Shown: positions 18,934-27,888, counted from the first letter of the stretch. The stretch: 64,000 nucleotides of DNA from Fischerella sp. PCC 9605 (GCF_000517105.1 NZ_KI912148.1:800518-864517); one strand, 5' to 3'. Notes: generated from the sequence alone by a model not told the origin. Numbers and translations: made by a program.

Positions 18934-19245
18934 ATGGCGTGGATACATATTCTGATTGCAGGTCTTCTGGAAACAACGTGGGCAGTCACATTGAAGTGGA
19001 GCAACGGATTGACGAATTTCCTACCAACCGCAGCCACAACTTTTGTCACACTTCTTAGTTTCTTCTTTTTATCGCAGGCACTCAAAACAATCTCCGTTGG
19101 AACTACCTATGCGGTGCTGGCTGGCATTGGAGCTACTGGTACTGTGATTGCAGATATAGTTCTGTTTGGTGAGACTTATGGAACAGTTCGTTCTGTTTGC
19201 GTTGCTTTGATTGTTATTGGTGTGATGGGTTTGAAGATACTTTAA
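18934..19245 (+). CDS. SMR-family transporter, Gdx/SugE-like
   Basis: A 103-residue four-helix small multidrug resistance protein. The first helix is of Gdx/SugE type (IAGLLETTWAVTLKWSNG) with the coupling Glu at 13, Trp at 16 and Lys at 21. Ser42 and Tyr59 also match guanidinium exporters, but the Trp expected at about position 62 is Leu (YAVLAGIG). Gdx proteins export guanidinium. Here the changed residue and the neighbouring amidinotransferase gene suggest a larger guanidino product as cargo, which is inference. The 298-base gap upstream of it has no gene. Confidence 0.88.
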   Translation: MAWIHILIAGLLETTWAVTLKWSNGLTNFLPTAATTFVTLLSFFFLSQALKTISVGTTYAVLAGIGATGTVIADIVLFGETYGTVRSVCVALIVIGVMGLKIL

Positions 19246-19463
19246 ATTCCTGTGACTAGGCGACACGAATAAAGTTAACTCGTGAGGGTCGTCATTTGTC
19301 ATTTGTCATACCCTGCGGGAAGCCGAGTAAAGCGCGTCTACGTCAATGGTAATAGTTTCAGCTATTTTTAGATTCCTTAAACTATAGCTGTTTTTATTCC
19401 CACCTACGTACTTAATAAGAACCATTCATATACCCCAAATTCAAAATAGGAAAGATTCAGTTG

Positions 19464-20660
19464 ATGTTTCAAGCTTACCAGACCTCGACAATTGGACTTG
19501 TTGAATTACCTAACCTGCAACTATCAGTAGTTAATAAAGTAGTTAATAGCCACAACGAATGGGATCTTCTGCAAGAAGTCATCGTAGGTCGTGTTGAGGG
19601 TGCGGCTGTACCCCAATTTGAAGCCAGTGTTAAGGTTGATGCGCCTCCAAAGTATTGGAACTTTTTTCAACAATTAGGTGGTCGTGCGTTTAGCAAAGAT
19701 TTGGTGGAAGCCGCTGCTCAAGAACTAAACGAGTTCTGTCATGTCCTAGAGATGGAAGGCGTGACTGTACGGCGACCCGATATCGTTGACTTTTCTCGCA
19801 CCTATGCAACACCTGATTTTGAGGCTTCTGGTATGTATGCAGCCATGCCACGCGACATACTGATTGTCGTTGGTAATGAAGTCATTGAAGCACCAATGGC
19901 ATGGCGATCGCGGTTTTTTGAATACCGTGCCTATCGTTCCTTGATGAAGGAATATCTGCAACGAGGAGCGAAGTGGACAACAGCGCCGAAGCCTCTCATG
20001 TCAGATGAACTCTATGATTTTGACTTTGCTGCCAAATCCCCAGAAGAACAGGAAGCATTGGTTAGGCAAGGGCGCTATGTTACAACAGAGTTTGAACCCT
20101 GCTTTGATGCAGCCGATATTGTCCGCTTTGGACGCGATCTTTTTGTGCAGCGCAGTCACGTTACCAATCGGATCGGAATTACCTGGCTCAGACGGCATCT
20201 AGGAGAGCAGTATCGGGTTCACGAGATTAAGTTCCAGGATCTTAATCCCATGCACATTGATGCATCGCTGGTACCACTCAAACCGGGACTAGCTCTGATT
20301 AACCCCGATCGCCCTCCTGTACAAAGCGAATTATTTAAGCAAGCAGGCTGGGATTTAGTAGAAGCAGCATTACCCACGACTCCCGACTACTGGAAGCTAC
20401 CCATTGCCAGTAAGTGGATTAGCATGAATCTTCTCAGTCTAGATACAGAACGCGTAATTGTGGAACGGCAGGAAGAACCCACTCAGAAACTCTTGAAAGA
20501 TTTAGGCTTTAAAGTCATTCCTGTGAATTTCCGCAACTTTTACACCTTTGGCGGGTCTTTCCACTGCGCTACCTGTGATATTCGTCGCGCTGGACAACTT
20601 GAAGAGTATGGATTTTCTCACCCCCTAGATATGGATGAACTCAATGAAACCGAAGATTGA
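19464..20660 (+). CDS. Amidinotransferase, AGAT/CyrA/SxtG family
   Basis: A 398-residue protein of the glycine amidinotransferase family, which moves the amidino group of arginine to an amine and releases ornithine. Length and layout match AGAT, CyrA (cylindrospermopsin) and SxtG (saxitoxin). Visible motifs are EGVTVRRPD, EPCFDAADIVRFG, the catalytic His in PMHIDASLVPLKPG near residue 264, and the catalytic Cys in GGSFHCATCDIRR near residue 368. The ATG at 19464 follows AGGAAAG. A following aminotransferase overlaps its 3' end by 26 bases. It is the key enzyme that marks this cluster as guanidino metabolism. The acceptor is unknown. Confidence 0.93.
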   Translation: MFQAYQTSTIGLVELPNLQLSVVNKVVNSHNEWDLLQEVIVGRVEGAAVPQFEASVKVDAPPKYWNFFQQLGGRAFSKDLVEAAAQELNEFCHVLEMEGVTVRRPDIVDFSRTYATPDFEASGMYAAMPRDILIVVGNEVIEAPMAWRSRFFEYRAYRSLMKEYLQRGAKWTTAPKPLMSDELYDFDFAAKSPEEQEALVRQGRYVTTEFEPCFDAADIVRFGRDLFVQRSHVTNRIGITWLRRHLGEQYRVHEIKFQDLNPMHIDASLVPLKPGLALINPDRPPVQSELFKQAGWDLVEAALPTTPDYWKLPIASKWISMNLLSLDTERVIVERQEEPTQKLLKDLGFKVIPVNFRNFYTFGGSFHCATCDIRRAGQLEEYGFSHPLDMDELNETED

Positions 20661-21624
20661 AACGATGATACGGCTAGACCTAAATGAAAACCCATATCCC
20701 TTACCTGCTTGTGTCAAGGAAGCTATCTATTCTGCTGTAGATGACTGTAGTCGGTATCCTTTCGGGTTGGAAGATGGGGTCATTCAAAAAATTGCTAGCA
20801 AGTTCTCTGTTGCTGACTCAACCATTCTATTAACCCAAGGAATTGATGAGGCGATCGATCGAGTGATACAACAGTTTTGTGAAATGCGCTTCGTTATTTT
20901 CAATCCAACCTTTGATGCTTATATATGGCGCGTTAAAGTCAATCATCAAGACCATTGCCTGATGAGTTTAGATGATAGCTTCAGAATAAACGAGTCATCA
21001 ATTAACTGTATCACCCCCAACGATTTCGTGATTTTAGCTAACCCTAATAATCCTACCGGGCATATCTTCGACGATCGTGTTATTCAAAAAGTTATGCAAA
21101 GATGTGGGAAGCTCTTGATTGATGAAGCTTATATTGATTTTTCAGATCGTGAAAGTTGGGTAAGTAGACGACTAGAAAATATGTTCGTCTTTCGCTCATT
21201 TTCCAAAGCATTTGGGTTGGCTGGTTTACGTCTTGGTTTCGTAGTGGGAGATGCAAATGCAGTTAGTGAAATGAGGGCGAGACAGTGGTGCTGTAATATT
21301 AGCTCCATGTCTATTGAAGTACTGAATCAGGCATTAGAAGACGATTATTACAAAATCAATGCTGCAAAAGTTATTCAAGAGCGAGAAAGAATGGTTGCAG
21401 CGATCGCAGAGTTAGGGTTTGATGTTGTACCTACCCACACTAACTTTTTTCTTATCAAAGATGACTCAAATCAATTAATGCGGTACCTGCAAAACAAGCA
21501 ACTACGTGTCAAAGATGCTGCCTTGTTTGGTATGTATGGCTACTTGAGAATTAGTTTGGGAGATCCTGAGATTAATAATCAATTGTTGGCAGCTTTAAAG
21601 GAGTTTAAATTGTCTCATGTCTAG
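20635..21624 (+). CDS. HisC-like class I/II PLP aminotransferase
   Basis: A 329-residue fold-type I aminotransferase resembling histidinol-phosphate aminotransferase: IRLDLNENPYPLP at the N-terminus, ANPNNPTG, LLIDEAYIDF, and the PLP-lysine stretch FRSFSKAFGLAGLRLGF (Lys near residue 191). The translated frame can start at 20635, 20644 or 20665; all fall within or just after the end of the amidinotransferase gene, so the two are translationally coupled. Short for HisC. The context argues against histidine synthesis and for an amino-acid/keto-acid exchange in the pathway. Confidence 0.9.
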   Translation: MNSMKPKIETMIRLDLNENPYPLPACVKEAIYSAVDDCSRYPFGLEDGVIQKIASKFSVADSTILLTQGIDEAIDRVIQQFCEMRFVIFNPTFDAYIWRVKVNHQDHCLMSLDDSFRINESSINCITPNDFVILANPNNPTGHIFDDRVIQKVMQRCGKLLIDEAYIDFSDRESWVSRRLENMFVFRSFSKAFGLAGLRLGFVVGDANAVSEMRARQWCCNISSMSIEVLNQALEDDYYKINAAKVIQERERMVAAIAELGFDVVPTHTNFFLIKDDSNQLMRYLQNKQLRVKDAALFGMYGYLRISLGDPEINNQLLAALKEFKLSHV

Positions 21625-22672
21625 TAATGTAGTTAGTAATGAATTTCTGACAGGCTTGGAAAAGTCCCTAGGCTATATCAGAGGCTTTGCGGCTAGCCAA
21701 GTGATTTATAGTTTTCTACAGGAAGGTATTTTTTCTCTGTTGGAAGATGGATTAGATATAAATGCGATCGCCCAAAAAAAGGGATTCGCTCCTAATCTCT
21801 TAAGAACTGTATTTGAATACTTAGCAGTGGAGGGAATTTTAGAGAAAAGCACCTCTGAAAATGGTCAAGTTAATTTTCAGATTTCTAACTACGGTAAAAA
21901 TATCAGCACTTACTATCAAGGATGGTTCAATTTATTGATAGGTGGTTATTCCCCCATATTTGCTAACATCCCCAACATTATGAGCCAGGGGACGAACTAC
22001 ATATCAAGAAATGGTAAATGGGTGGGAGTTGGTGCGTGTCAAATTTCTCAAAATGATGTCTTCCCTTTGGCAAATAAAATGATGGAAGAAATCAAACCCA
22101 ATGTCAAAACAATCGTTGATTACGGTTGTGGTAGCGCCTTGGGACTGTGCGAGTTTTGCAACCAAAACCCAAATATTAAAGCAATTGGAGTTGAGCCTGA
22201 TGAAGGAGCATATCAAGCGGGACTCAATTTGGTGGCAGCTAAAAATTTGCAAGAGCGGATAACTTTGGTTAATAGTGCTGCCCTTGACCATGAAATTAAT
22301 GAAGTTCCTGACTTTATTTTATTTTGGTTTGTCCTGCAAGAAATATATGGTCAGAATGGAGAAGCAGCTTTGATTGAGTTTATCAAAAATATTGGCGTTA
22401 ATTTTCCTGATAGTTATCTTCATGTGATTGAAGTCGATTACGCAATTGACAATGAAGAAGTGATGAAATCTCCTCTCGGGTTAGGGTTTTATAATCCCTA
22501 CTTTCTCCTGCATCCATTTACCGATCAAAAGCTAGTTTCAGATCAAAAATGGACTGAAATTTTTACCAAATCTGGTTTTGAGATTATCAAAAAAGAAGCT
22601 GTCGATCCAAAAGTAGATCCTACAGGTTTAGTAATTGGCTATGTATTAAAATATGCTGAATCTGGAGTATAG
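21617..22672 (+). CDS. SAM methyltransferase with dimerisation domain (2-keto-acid/MrsA-like?)
   Basis: A 351-residue methyltransferase. An N-terminal winged-helix dimerisation part (IRGFAASQVIYSFLQEGIF, then FAPNLLRTVFEYLAVEGIL) precedes the SAM domain, with motif I VDYGCGSALG near residue 167 and GVEPDE. This two-domain layout is that of O-methyltransferases and of C-methyltransferases that act on keto acids, such as 2-ketoarginine methyltransferase MrsA. It overlaps the aminotransferase gene by 8 bases, which fits a transaminate-methylate-transaminate scheme. The assignment to the MrsA type is from overall appearance, not from an alignment. Confidence 0.82.
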   Translation: MSSNVVSNEFLTGLEKSLGYIRGFAASQVIYSFLQEGIFSLLEDGLDINAIAQKKGFAPNLLRTVFEYLAVEGILEKSTSENGQVNFQISNYGKNISTYYQGWFNLLIGGYSPIFANIPNIMSQGTNYISRNGKWVGVGACQISQNDVFPLANKMMEEIKPNVKTIVDYGCGSALGLCEFCNQNPNIKAIGVEPDEGAYQAGLNLVAAKNLQERITLVNSAALDHEINEVPDFILFWFVLQEIYGQNGEAALIEFIKNIGVNFPDSYLHVIEVDYAIDNEEVMKSPLGLGFYNPYFLLHPFTDQKLVSDQKWTEIFTKSGFEIIKKEAVDPKVDPTGLVIGYVLKYAESGV

Positions 22673-22687
22673 TTTTGCGTAAAATCG

Positions 22688-22836
22688 TAGTTTTTTTAAA
22701 CGCAGAGGGGAGGCAGCGCGTTGCGGGGGTTCCCGAGCCACTGCGTTGCGCGGGTTCCCCGCGTTGTAGCACGTGGCGTCCCGTTGTAGCGACTGCCGTC
22801 GCGCAGAGGAACCGCAGAGGAGCGCAGAGTATTTAT
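22688..22836. repeat. GC-rich repeat between cluster genes
   Basis: A purine-rich, GC-rich stretch made of variants of AACGCAGAGG and GCGCAGAG around palindromic CGCGTTGC / GCGCGGG segments. Such runs are scattered between genes in Nostocales genomes. It lies between the methyltransferase and the decarboxylase, and may attenuate read-through or mark a later insertion into the operon. Confidence 0.55.
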
Positions 22837-22883
22837 AAATTTAATTCGTTGAACATAAAAGATGGTTAATTTTTAGCAAAATT

Positions 22884-24014
22884 ATGATTACATCTCCCTT
22901 ATGCTCGGTTGAGGAATCTATTGATACTCTCCTGAATGATTTTCTAGAACAGATGACTCAACAGGTAGAATTCAATGCTGGTTACTCGGAAAACCTCGCT
23001 TTTGACTACAGCCGTCTGTGGCATTTTCTGCGATACAACATTAATAACGCAGGCGATCCTTTCATTTATGACAAGTTTGTTAAGAGTCATGCCAAAGAGT
23101 TTGAACAGAAAAGTCTGCAATGGTTTGCTCAACTTTATGAACTACAAAACCATTGGGGATATGTCACGACTGGCGGGAGTGAAGGGAATATCTATGGTCT
23201 ATTTTTAGGGCGAGAAAGGTATCCAGATAGTGTTTTTTACGCCTCTAAGGATAGCCATTACTCTATTGTTAAAGCAGCTCGTTTACTAAGAATTCCTTAC
23301 ACTCCGATTGATTCTCAATTGAATGGCGAAATCGATTATGATCAGCTAGAAAGGGAACTATCAGCACATAGGCATCAAAGTGCTATCCTCAACCTGAATT
23401 TGGGAACCACAATGAAGGGAGCGATCGACAGGATTGAGCGAGTCGTTGATATTTTAAAACGAGTTAACATCACTCAGTTTCATCTCCACTGTGATGCTGC
23501 ACTAGGAGGAATGTTACTTCCGTTCATTGATAGCGCGCCAAAAATCAGCTTTCAAGATTATCCAATTGGCAGTATTGCGGTGAGCGGACATAAGTTCATT
23601 GGCTCTCCGATTCATTTTGGGATTGTTCTGACTCGTCGGGAGTATGTTCAAAAGATTGGCAAAAGAATCGAGTATTTGGGAACGGATGACACCACTATCA
23701 CTGGATCGCGTTGTGGTTTAAACGCTTTGTTTCTTTGGTACGCGATCGCCACCCGAGGACAGAAGTTTGCTAGAGAAGTAGTAACTTGCTTAGAAAATGC
23801 TCAATATTTGCGCGATCGCCTACAGCAAATCGGTTATAATCCCCTACTCAACGACTTTTCAATTACAGTTGCTTTCAAAAAGCCTCCAGCTAAGGTTTGC
23901 GACAAATGGCAACTTGCTATTGAAGGAAACTTAGCTCACGTTGTGGTCATGCAACATATTTCTACTCAAAAAATTAATGAGTTAATCGACGATTTATTGC
24001 AAGCTCAGGCTTGA
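22884..24014 (+). CDS. PLP-dependent amino acid decarboxylase, histidine-decarboxylase-like
   Basis: A 376-residue group II decarboxylase related to bacterial histidine decarboxylase and plant serine decarboxylase. Seen are GYVTTGGSEGNIYGLFLGRE, LNLGTTMKGAID, HCDAALGGMLLPF, and the PLP-lysine stretch AVSGHKFIGSP (Lys near residue 237). Full length for the family. It could decarboxylate histidine or a modified amino acid made by the upstream enzymes. It is followed after 43 bases by a methyltransferase. Substrate preference cannot be fixed from the sequence. Confidence 0.9.
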   Translation: MITSPLCSVEESIDTLLNDFLEQMTQQVEFNAGYSENLAFDYSRLWHFLRYNINNAGDPFIYDKFVKSHAKEFEQKSLQWFAQLYELQNHWGYVTTGGSEGNIYGLFLGRERYPDSVFYASKDSHYSIVKAARLLRIPYTPIDSQLNGEIDYDQLERELSAHRHQSAILNLNLGTTMKGAIDRIERVVDILKRVNITQFHLHCDAALGGMLLPFIDSAPKISFQDYPIGSIAVSGHKFIGSPIHFGIVLTRREYVQKIGKRIEYLGTDDTTITGSRCGLNALFLWYAIATRGQKFAREVVTCLENAQYLRDRLQQIGYNPLLNDFSITVAFKKPPAKVCDKWQLAIEGNLAHVVVMQHISTQKINELIDDLLQAQA

Positions 24015-24057
24015 GAATCATTAATATAAAGCTCATATTCTAAAAGGTATTAAAAAT

Positions 24058-24825
24058 ATGCCAGAAGAATCTTTTTTTTGGGACGCTCATTTCTATGATT
24101 GCTTCCATGCAGGTAAGCAGTACTTCTTTATGTCTGAACGTAAAGATGTATCTTTATGGTTAGAACTAGCCAGCAAGTATGGAGATCCAGTTCTGGAACT
24201 TGGCTGCGGTACTGGTAGAACCGCCATCCCTTTAGCTGAAGCAGGATTTCAGGTAACAGGTATTGATATCTCGGACTCAATGCTAGAGTTTGCTAGACAG
24301 AAGTCTTCCCAAGTGAACTGGGTTAAGGGTGATATGTGTAATTTTGAGTTAGACACACAATTTCCTCTAATTACACTGCCATACTTTACCTTCAACATAT
24401 TACTCCAATTAGAGGAAGCAGAATCCTGTTTGGCTTGTGTAAGAAAACATCTCCAACCAGGGGGAAAATTTGCGATCGATCTTTTGAATCCCTACCCTAG
24501 ATATCTAAATGATGTCGTCCATTTAGCCGGAAAAAGAATACTAGATTGTATTTTTCCAAATCCTCAGGGTGGTGGAAGTATCATTGCTACCTCTGCCCGA
24601 GAGTACAATGTAGAACATCAAATTGCTACTGAAAGATTGTTTTATCACATTCCAGGACAGGAAGAAGTTGTTGAAGACATCAAAATTCGATTATATTTTC
24701 CCCAAGAGATTGAGATGTTACTCAAATACAACGGGTTTAAAGTTGAAAGCAAGTTGGGTGATTACCAAGGTAATCCATTTACCCCAGAATCGCTCCAACA
24801 AATTTTAGTTTGTGAAGCGTGCTGA
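24058..24825 (+). CDS. Class I SAM-dependent methyltransferase, end of the biosynthetic cluster
   Basis: A 255-residue methyltransferase with a canonical SAM site: VLELGCGTGRTAIPLAEAG near residue 44, VTGIDISDSML, and KGDMCNFEL. It belongs to the Methyltransf_25 group that includes many small-molecule N-methyltransferases. As the last gene, 43 bases behind the decarboxylase, it may methylate an amine freed by decarboxylation or the guanidino group. It converges on the CHAD gene with only 26 bases between them. Confidence 0.88.
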   Translation: MPEESFFWDAHFYDCFHAGKQYFFMSERKDVSLWLELASKYGDPVLELGCGTGRTAIPLAEAGFQVTGIDISDSMLEFARQKSSQVNWVKGDMCNFELDTQFPLITLPYFTFNILLQLEEAESCLACVRKHLQPGGKFAIDLLNPYPRYLNDVVHLAGKRILDCIFPNPQGGGSIIATSAREYNVEHQIATERLFYHIPGQEEVVEDIKIRLYFPQEIEMLLKYNGFKVESKLGDYQGNPFTPESLQQILVCEAC

Positions 24826-24851
24826 TCGTTTCAAACTACAAATCACGTAGT

Positions 24852-25859
24852 TTACATGGGATGAAGTACCGTTAAATGCAACTTCTGTCTAACTTCTGCT
24901 TGTAGATACCGTTCCTGCAAAGGTTGCCACTGCTGCCACATCTGGTAGCGGTTTTCTGCTACTTTAGTAGCGATGGTAGGAAGTTGTGCGTGAAAATCTG
25001 ACTCGAAGACATCTGCAAGCCACTCACCCAATACCGTGCTATCTTGTATAGAACCTAAAATATCTTGAATACTCTTTAGTTCCGCAACATAAGTTGTGTA
25101 AGTTTCACCATATAAGTCAGTAAATAATTCCATTTGGTAACGTATGCGTTTGGCTTGTTTCCGCAAACTATGAAGAATCTTGCCGTTAGTTGCTAATTCT
25201 TGTTCTACCTTTTCTGCTTCCCAATCTCGCAAGACGACAATTTCAGACTCCTTAACTTGGGTTCCCACCAACCAACCTGGATGCAGCAAGAAATGACTTA
25301 CTTCAGGCAAAAGTAAATCTGGTAATACTTCTTGCATCGGCAAAGATGCCAGCGGTTGATAACTAGGTTCATCTAACCAATCTTTTAATGACTGTTTTAT
25401 AGCTTTGTAACGCCCATCTTTTAATGTCGATCGCACATCTATCAGTGCATCTTCACGTTGTTTGCCTAAAGCATCCAAAGCTGTTCGCAGAGATTGCCGT
25501 TCTTTTTTAGGTATATCTGGTTGACAAAAGTTTTCCAAAGTTTCTTTTAGTACATCTAAATCTCGGAGATTGCCAAGGCGACGTGCGATTTTACCAACAT
25601 TTTTATCGCTCACTACCTTCGGTAAATCCACAGCTGGGGCAAATCTACTCACAGCCGTGCGTAAACGACGCATTCCCACTCGCATTTGATGTAGCGCTTC
25701 TGGATCTTTATCTTTTTTAACTTCTGTTTCCCATTTTAAGGTTTTCTTGAAGTGTTTTTGAATTGCTGAGTAAGCGTATTGACCTAGATTTTCCACTTTA
25801 GATTTTGTAGCCAAGGTTATAGAATTTGATACACTTTTATAGATATTGCTATTGTTCAT
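24852..25859 (-). CDS. CHAD domain protein
   Basis: A 335-residue all-helical CHAD protein. The conserved basic and histidine motifs are visible: HQMRVGMRRLRTAVSRF near residue 56, GNLRDLDVL, LRKQAKRIRYQMELF near residue 234, and LGSIQDSTVL. CHAD domains bind inorganic polyphosphate. It stands alone, without the CYTH (triphosphatase) domain it often accompanies. Convergent with the preceding methyltransferase gene. Confidence 0.92.
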   Translation of the reverse strand: MNNSNIYKSVSNSITLATKSKVENLGQYAYSAIQKHFKKTLKWETEVKKDKDPEALHQMRVGMRRLRTAVSRFAPAVDLPKVVSDKNVGKIARRLGNLRDLDVLKETLENFCQPDIPKKERQSLRTALDALGKQREDALIDVRSTLKDGRYKAIKQSLKDWLDEPSYQPLASLPMQEVLPDLLLPEVSHFLLHPGWLVGTQVKESEIVVLRDWEAEKVEQELATNGKILHSLRKQAKRIRYQMELFTDLYGETYTTYVAELKSIQDILGSIQDSTVLGEWLADVFESDFHAQLPTIATKVAENRYQMWQQWQPLQERYLQAEVRQKLHLTVLHPM

Positions 25860-26160
25860 ACTGATTGAATCATAGCATTAGTTAAAAGCTGGCACTGGTT
25901 CTCTGTAACTCATCTGTGCAGCACTAAGATTGCCAAATACTATCATAATTACCGATTATAATTTATAGAAATAAACAAAATTGTTATAGAGTAAACAAGT
26001 GTAACAATGATTTGAATGTTTATTTTTTTATTTTTAACCGATATTCTGTCAAATATTCAAATTATTTAATGTTTTTATGAAAACTGAATACTTGAGGAGT
26101 ATTAAATCATACCTTTATAAAAACAGTGTTAAAATCGGATACCCATAGAGGCAATGTAAA
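25860..26160. other. Divergent intergenic region
   Basis: An A+T-rich 301-base gap between the CHAD gene and the DUF3616 gene, which read away from each other. It should carry promoters for both. I see no gene, no clear operator and no repeat family member in it. Confidence 0.45.
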
Positions 26161-27231
26161 ATGAAAGACTCATGTTTGTTAAATCAAGTTTTGCTCACAT
26201 TTACCGATAGTTTTATAGAACACCGGGAAGACCTATCGGCTGTAATGCTGACACCAGAAAAGCATTTGTGGTTTGGGTCAGATGAAACTTCCACTATTGA
26301 ACGTCTTTCTTGGATTGATGCCAATAATTTTGGTGAACATAAACAATTTCATGTCAAAGAATTTATTGATTTACCTGCACCTGAAGACGAAGAAATTGAT
26401 ATTGAGGGTATCGAATATAGCGATCGCTATCTCTGGTTTGTTGGTTCCCATAGCTGGAAACGCAAAAAACCTAAACCAGATAAATCGGATGCGAAAAACA
26501 TTAATAGGCTAACCCAAGTTAAATCAGAACCAAATCGATATATTCTGGGACGCATTCCCCTTGTTGACGGTGAACTGTGGAAAACTTGCCCCCACCCCGA
26601 CAATGCAAATGTGCAGTTAGTTGCTGCTAAATTAGAAGTCACTCAGCAGGGGAACGTGCTGATAGAAGCTTTGGCAAACGACCCTCATTTAGGTTGTTTT
26701 ATCAAAGCAGAAATCCCTGGTAAAGATAATGGCTTTGATATAGAAGGTATAGCAGTCTATCAAAACCGAATTATTCTTGGTTTGCGCGGCCCGGTATTGC
26801 GGGGTTGGGCTATGATGCTGGAAATAGAAGTAGAACTTTCTGAAACAGGACTGCTAACACTAAAGCCAATTGCAGAGGCAGGAAGTCTGTATAAAAAGCA
26901 TTTTCTGTTCTTAAATGGCTTGGGAATTAGAGATTTGCATTTAGATGGAGAAGATTTGTTAATCTTAGCAGGGCCAACAATGGACTTAGATGGCCCAGTG
27001 CAAGTGTATCGATTATCAGGTGGCATTCACTTGCAAGAAGATGTTCTGTATTACCCAGAGTATTTACAAGATATTCCTTACGGAAATCGAAACGATCATG
27101 CTGAGGGCATAACACCATATCAAGATATAGCCGGGATGCCCTCGCTGTTAGTGGTTTATGACTCTCCTGCAAAAAATAGGTTAGTGGGTGAAGCTGGTGC
27201 GATCGCAGATATATTTAAGCTAGGCCAGTAG
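26161..27231 (+). CDS. DUF3616 domain protein
   Basis: A 356-residue protein that looks like a beta-propeller-type DUF3616 member. It shows repeated acidic blades (EEIDIEGIEYSDRYLWFVGS, GFDIEGIAVYQNRIILGLRG, LGIRDLHLDGEDLLILAGP, and DHAEGITPY near the end). No signal peptide, so cytoplasmic. Function unknown; the fold suggests ligand or protein binding. Its neighbours give no clear hint. Confidence 0.85.
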   Translation: MKDSCLLNQVLLTFTDSFIEHREDLSAVMLTPEKHLWFGSDETSTIERLSWIDANNFGEHKQFHVKEFIDLPAPEDEEIDIEGIEYSDRYLWFVGSHSWKRKKPKPDKSDAKNINRLTQVKSEPNRYILGRIPLVDGELWKTCPHPDNANVQLVAAKLEVTQQGNVLIEALANDPHLGCFIKAEIPGKDNGFDIEGIAVYQNRIILGLRGPVLRGWAMMLEIEVELSETGLLTLKPIAEAGSLYKKHFLFLNGLGIRDLHLDGEDLLILAGPTMDLDGPVQVYRLSGGIHLQEDVLYYPEYLQDIPYGNRNDHAEGITPYQDIAGMPSLLVVYDSPAKNRLVGEAGAIADIFKLGQ

Positions 27232-27237
27232 AGATTT

Positions 27238-27305
27238 ATGGAGAAGTTGGTAGTTGGTAGTTGGTAGTTATTTGTTACAAACAACCAACAACAACCAACC
27301 AACAA
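27238..27305. repeat. Heptamer-type repeat forming a dyad between convergent genes
   Basis: GTTGGTA units on the left face AACCAAC units on the right across a short AT-rich loop. This lies between two genes that converge, so the dyad may act as a two-way terminator. Confidence 0.55.
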
Positions 27306-27312
27306 CAATATT

Positions 27313-27717
27313 TTAAATATTTGTAGAAATTGCTTGGACTGGACAAGTGGGAATACACTGCTCACAGACGATGCAACGCGATCGCGTAAATGTTAGTTTA
27401 TAGCTTTCGGGATTTAGGGTTAAGGCTTCAGTCGGACAAACTCCAGTACACAAGCCGCAATCAACGCACAAGTCTTCATCTATGACTATTTCTCCTAGGG
27501 TGTGCGAAACACTGATATTCTGCGATCGCATCCACTCAATCGCAGCATCCAGCTGATCTATATCACCCGACAGTTCTACTACCAACTTGCCAATTTGGTT
27601 CGGTGCTACTTGGGCGCGGATAATATTAGCGGCGACGTTGAAATCTTTTGCCAGTCGGTAGGTAACTGGCATTTGAATGGCGCGTTTGGGAAAGGTGAGG
27701 GTAACTCGTTTTTTCAC
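27313..27717 (-). CDS. NIL-domain ferredoxin with two 4Fe-4S clusters
   Basis: A 134-residue protein. The N-terminal NIL domain (residues about 1-75, the ligand-sensing fold of methionine ABC ATPases) is fused to a bacterial 2[4Fe-4S] ferredoxin with CVDCGLCTGVCPTEAL and CIVCEQCIPTCPVQAI. Both Cys-x2-Cys-x2-Cys-x3-Cys-Pro motifs are complete. Related NIL-ferredoxins are linked to homocysteine or sulfur metabolism in some bacteria; that role is not shown here. Confidence 0.92.
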   Translation of the reverse strand: MKKRVTLTFPKRAIQMPVTYRLAKDFNVAANIIRAQVAPNQIGKLVVELSGDIDQLDAAIEWMRSQNISVSHTLGEIVIDEDLCVDCGLCTGVCPTEALTLNPESYKLTFTRSRCIVCEQCIPTCPVQAISTNI

Positions 27718-27812
27718 AGTTGGGGAAATGTTTTTGTATACGCCTTTTCTCTGTTTTAGCGTATGCAGGGATACTGATTGTAGAAAGGGTGTAAGGGGTT
27801 TTTCCTGATTTG

Positions 27813-27888
27813 ACTTGGTGTCTTGGTGTCTTTGTGGTGAAAAAATAAATTTTCTTGAACCACCAAGACACTAAGACACAAAGAAAAC
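27813..27888. repeat. Inverted repeat of the GTGTCTTGGTG family (copy 1)
   Basis: A left arm with TCTTGGTGTCTTTGTGGTG pairs imperfectly with a right arm CACCAAGACACTAAGACAC across an AT-rich loop. A second copy of the same family occurs at 51392-51455. It may be a small palindromic mobile element or a transcript hairpin. Confidence 0.6.

Noticed and set aside
18852-19058. 68-residue frame overlapping the SMR transporter start
   Set aside because: Other frame of the SMR gene region; no protein-like features.
22675-22869. 64-residue frame between methyltransferase and decarboxylase
   Set aside because: Lies wholly in the GC-rich repeat; composition is that of the repeat.
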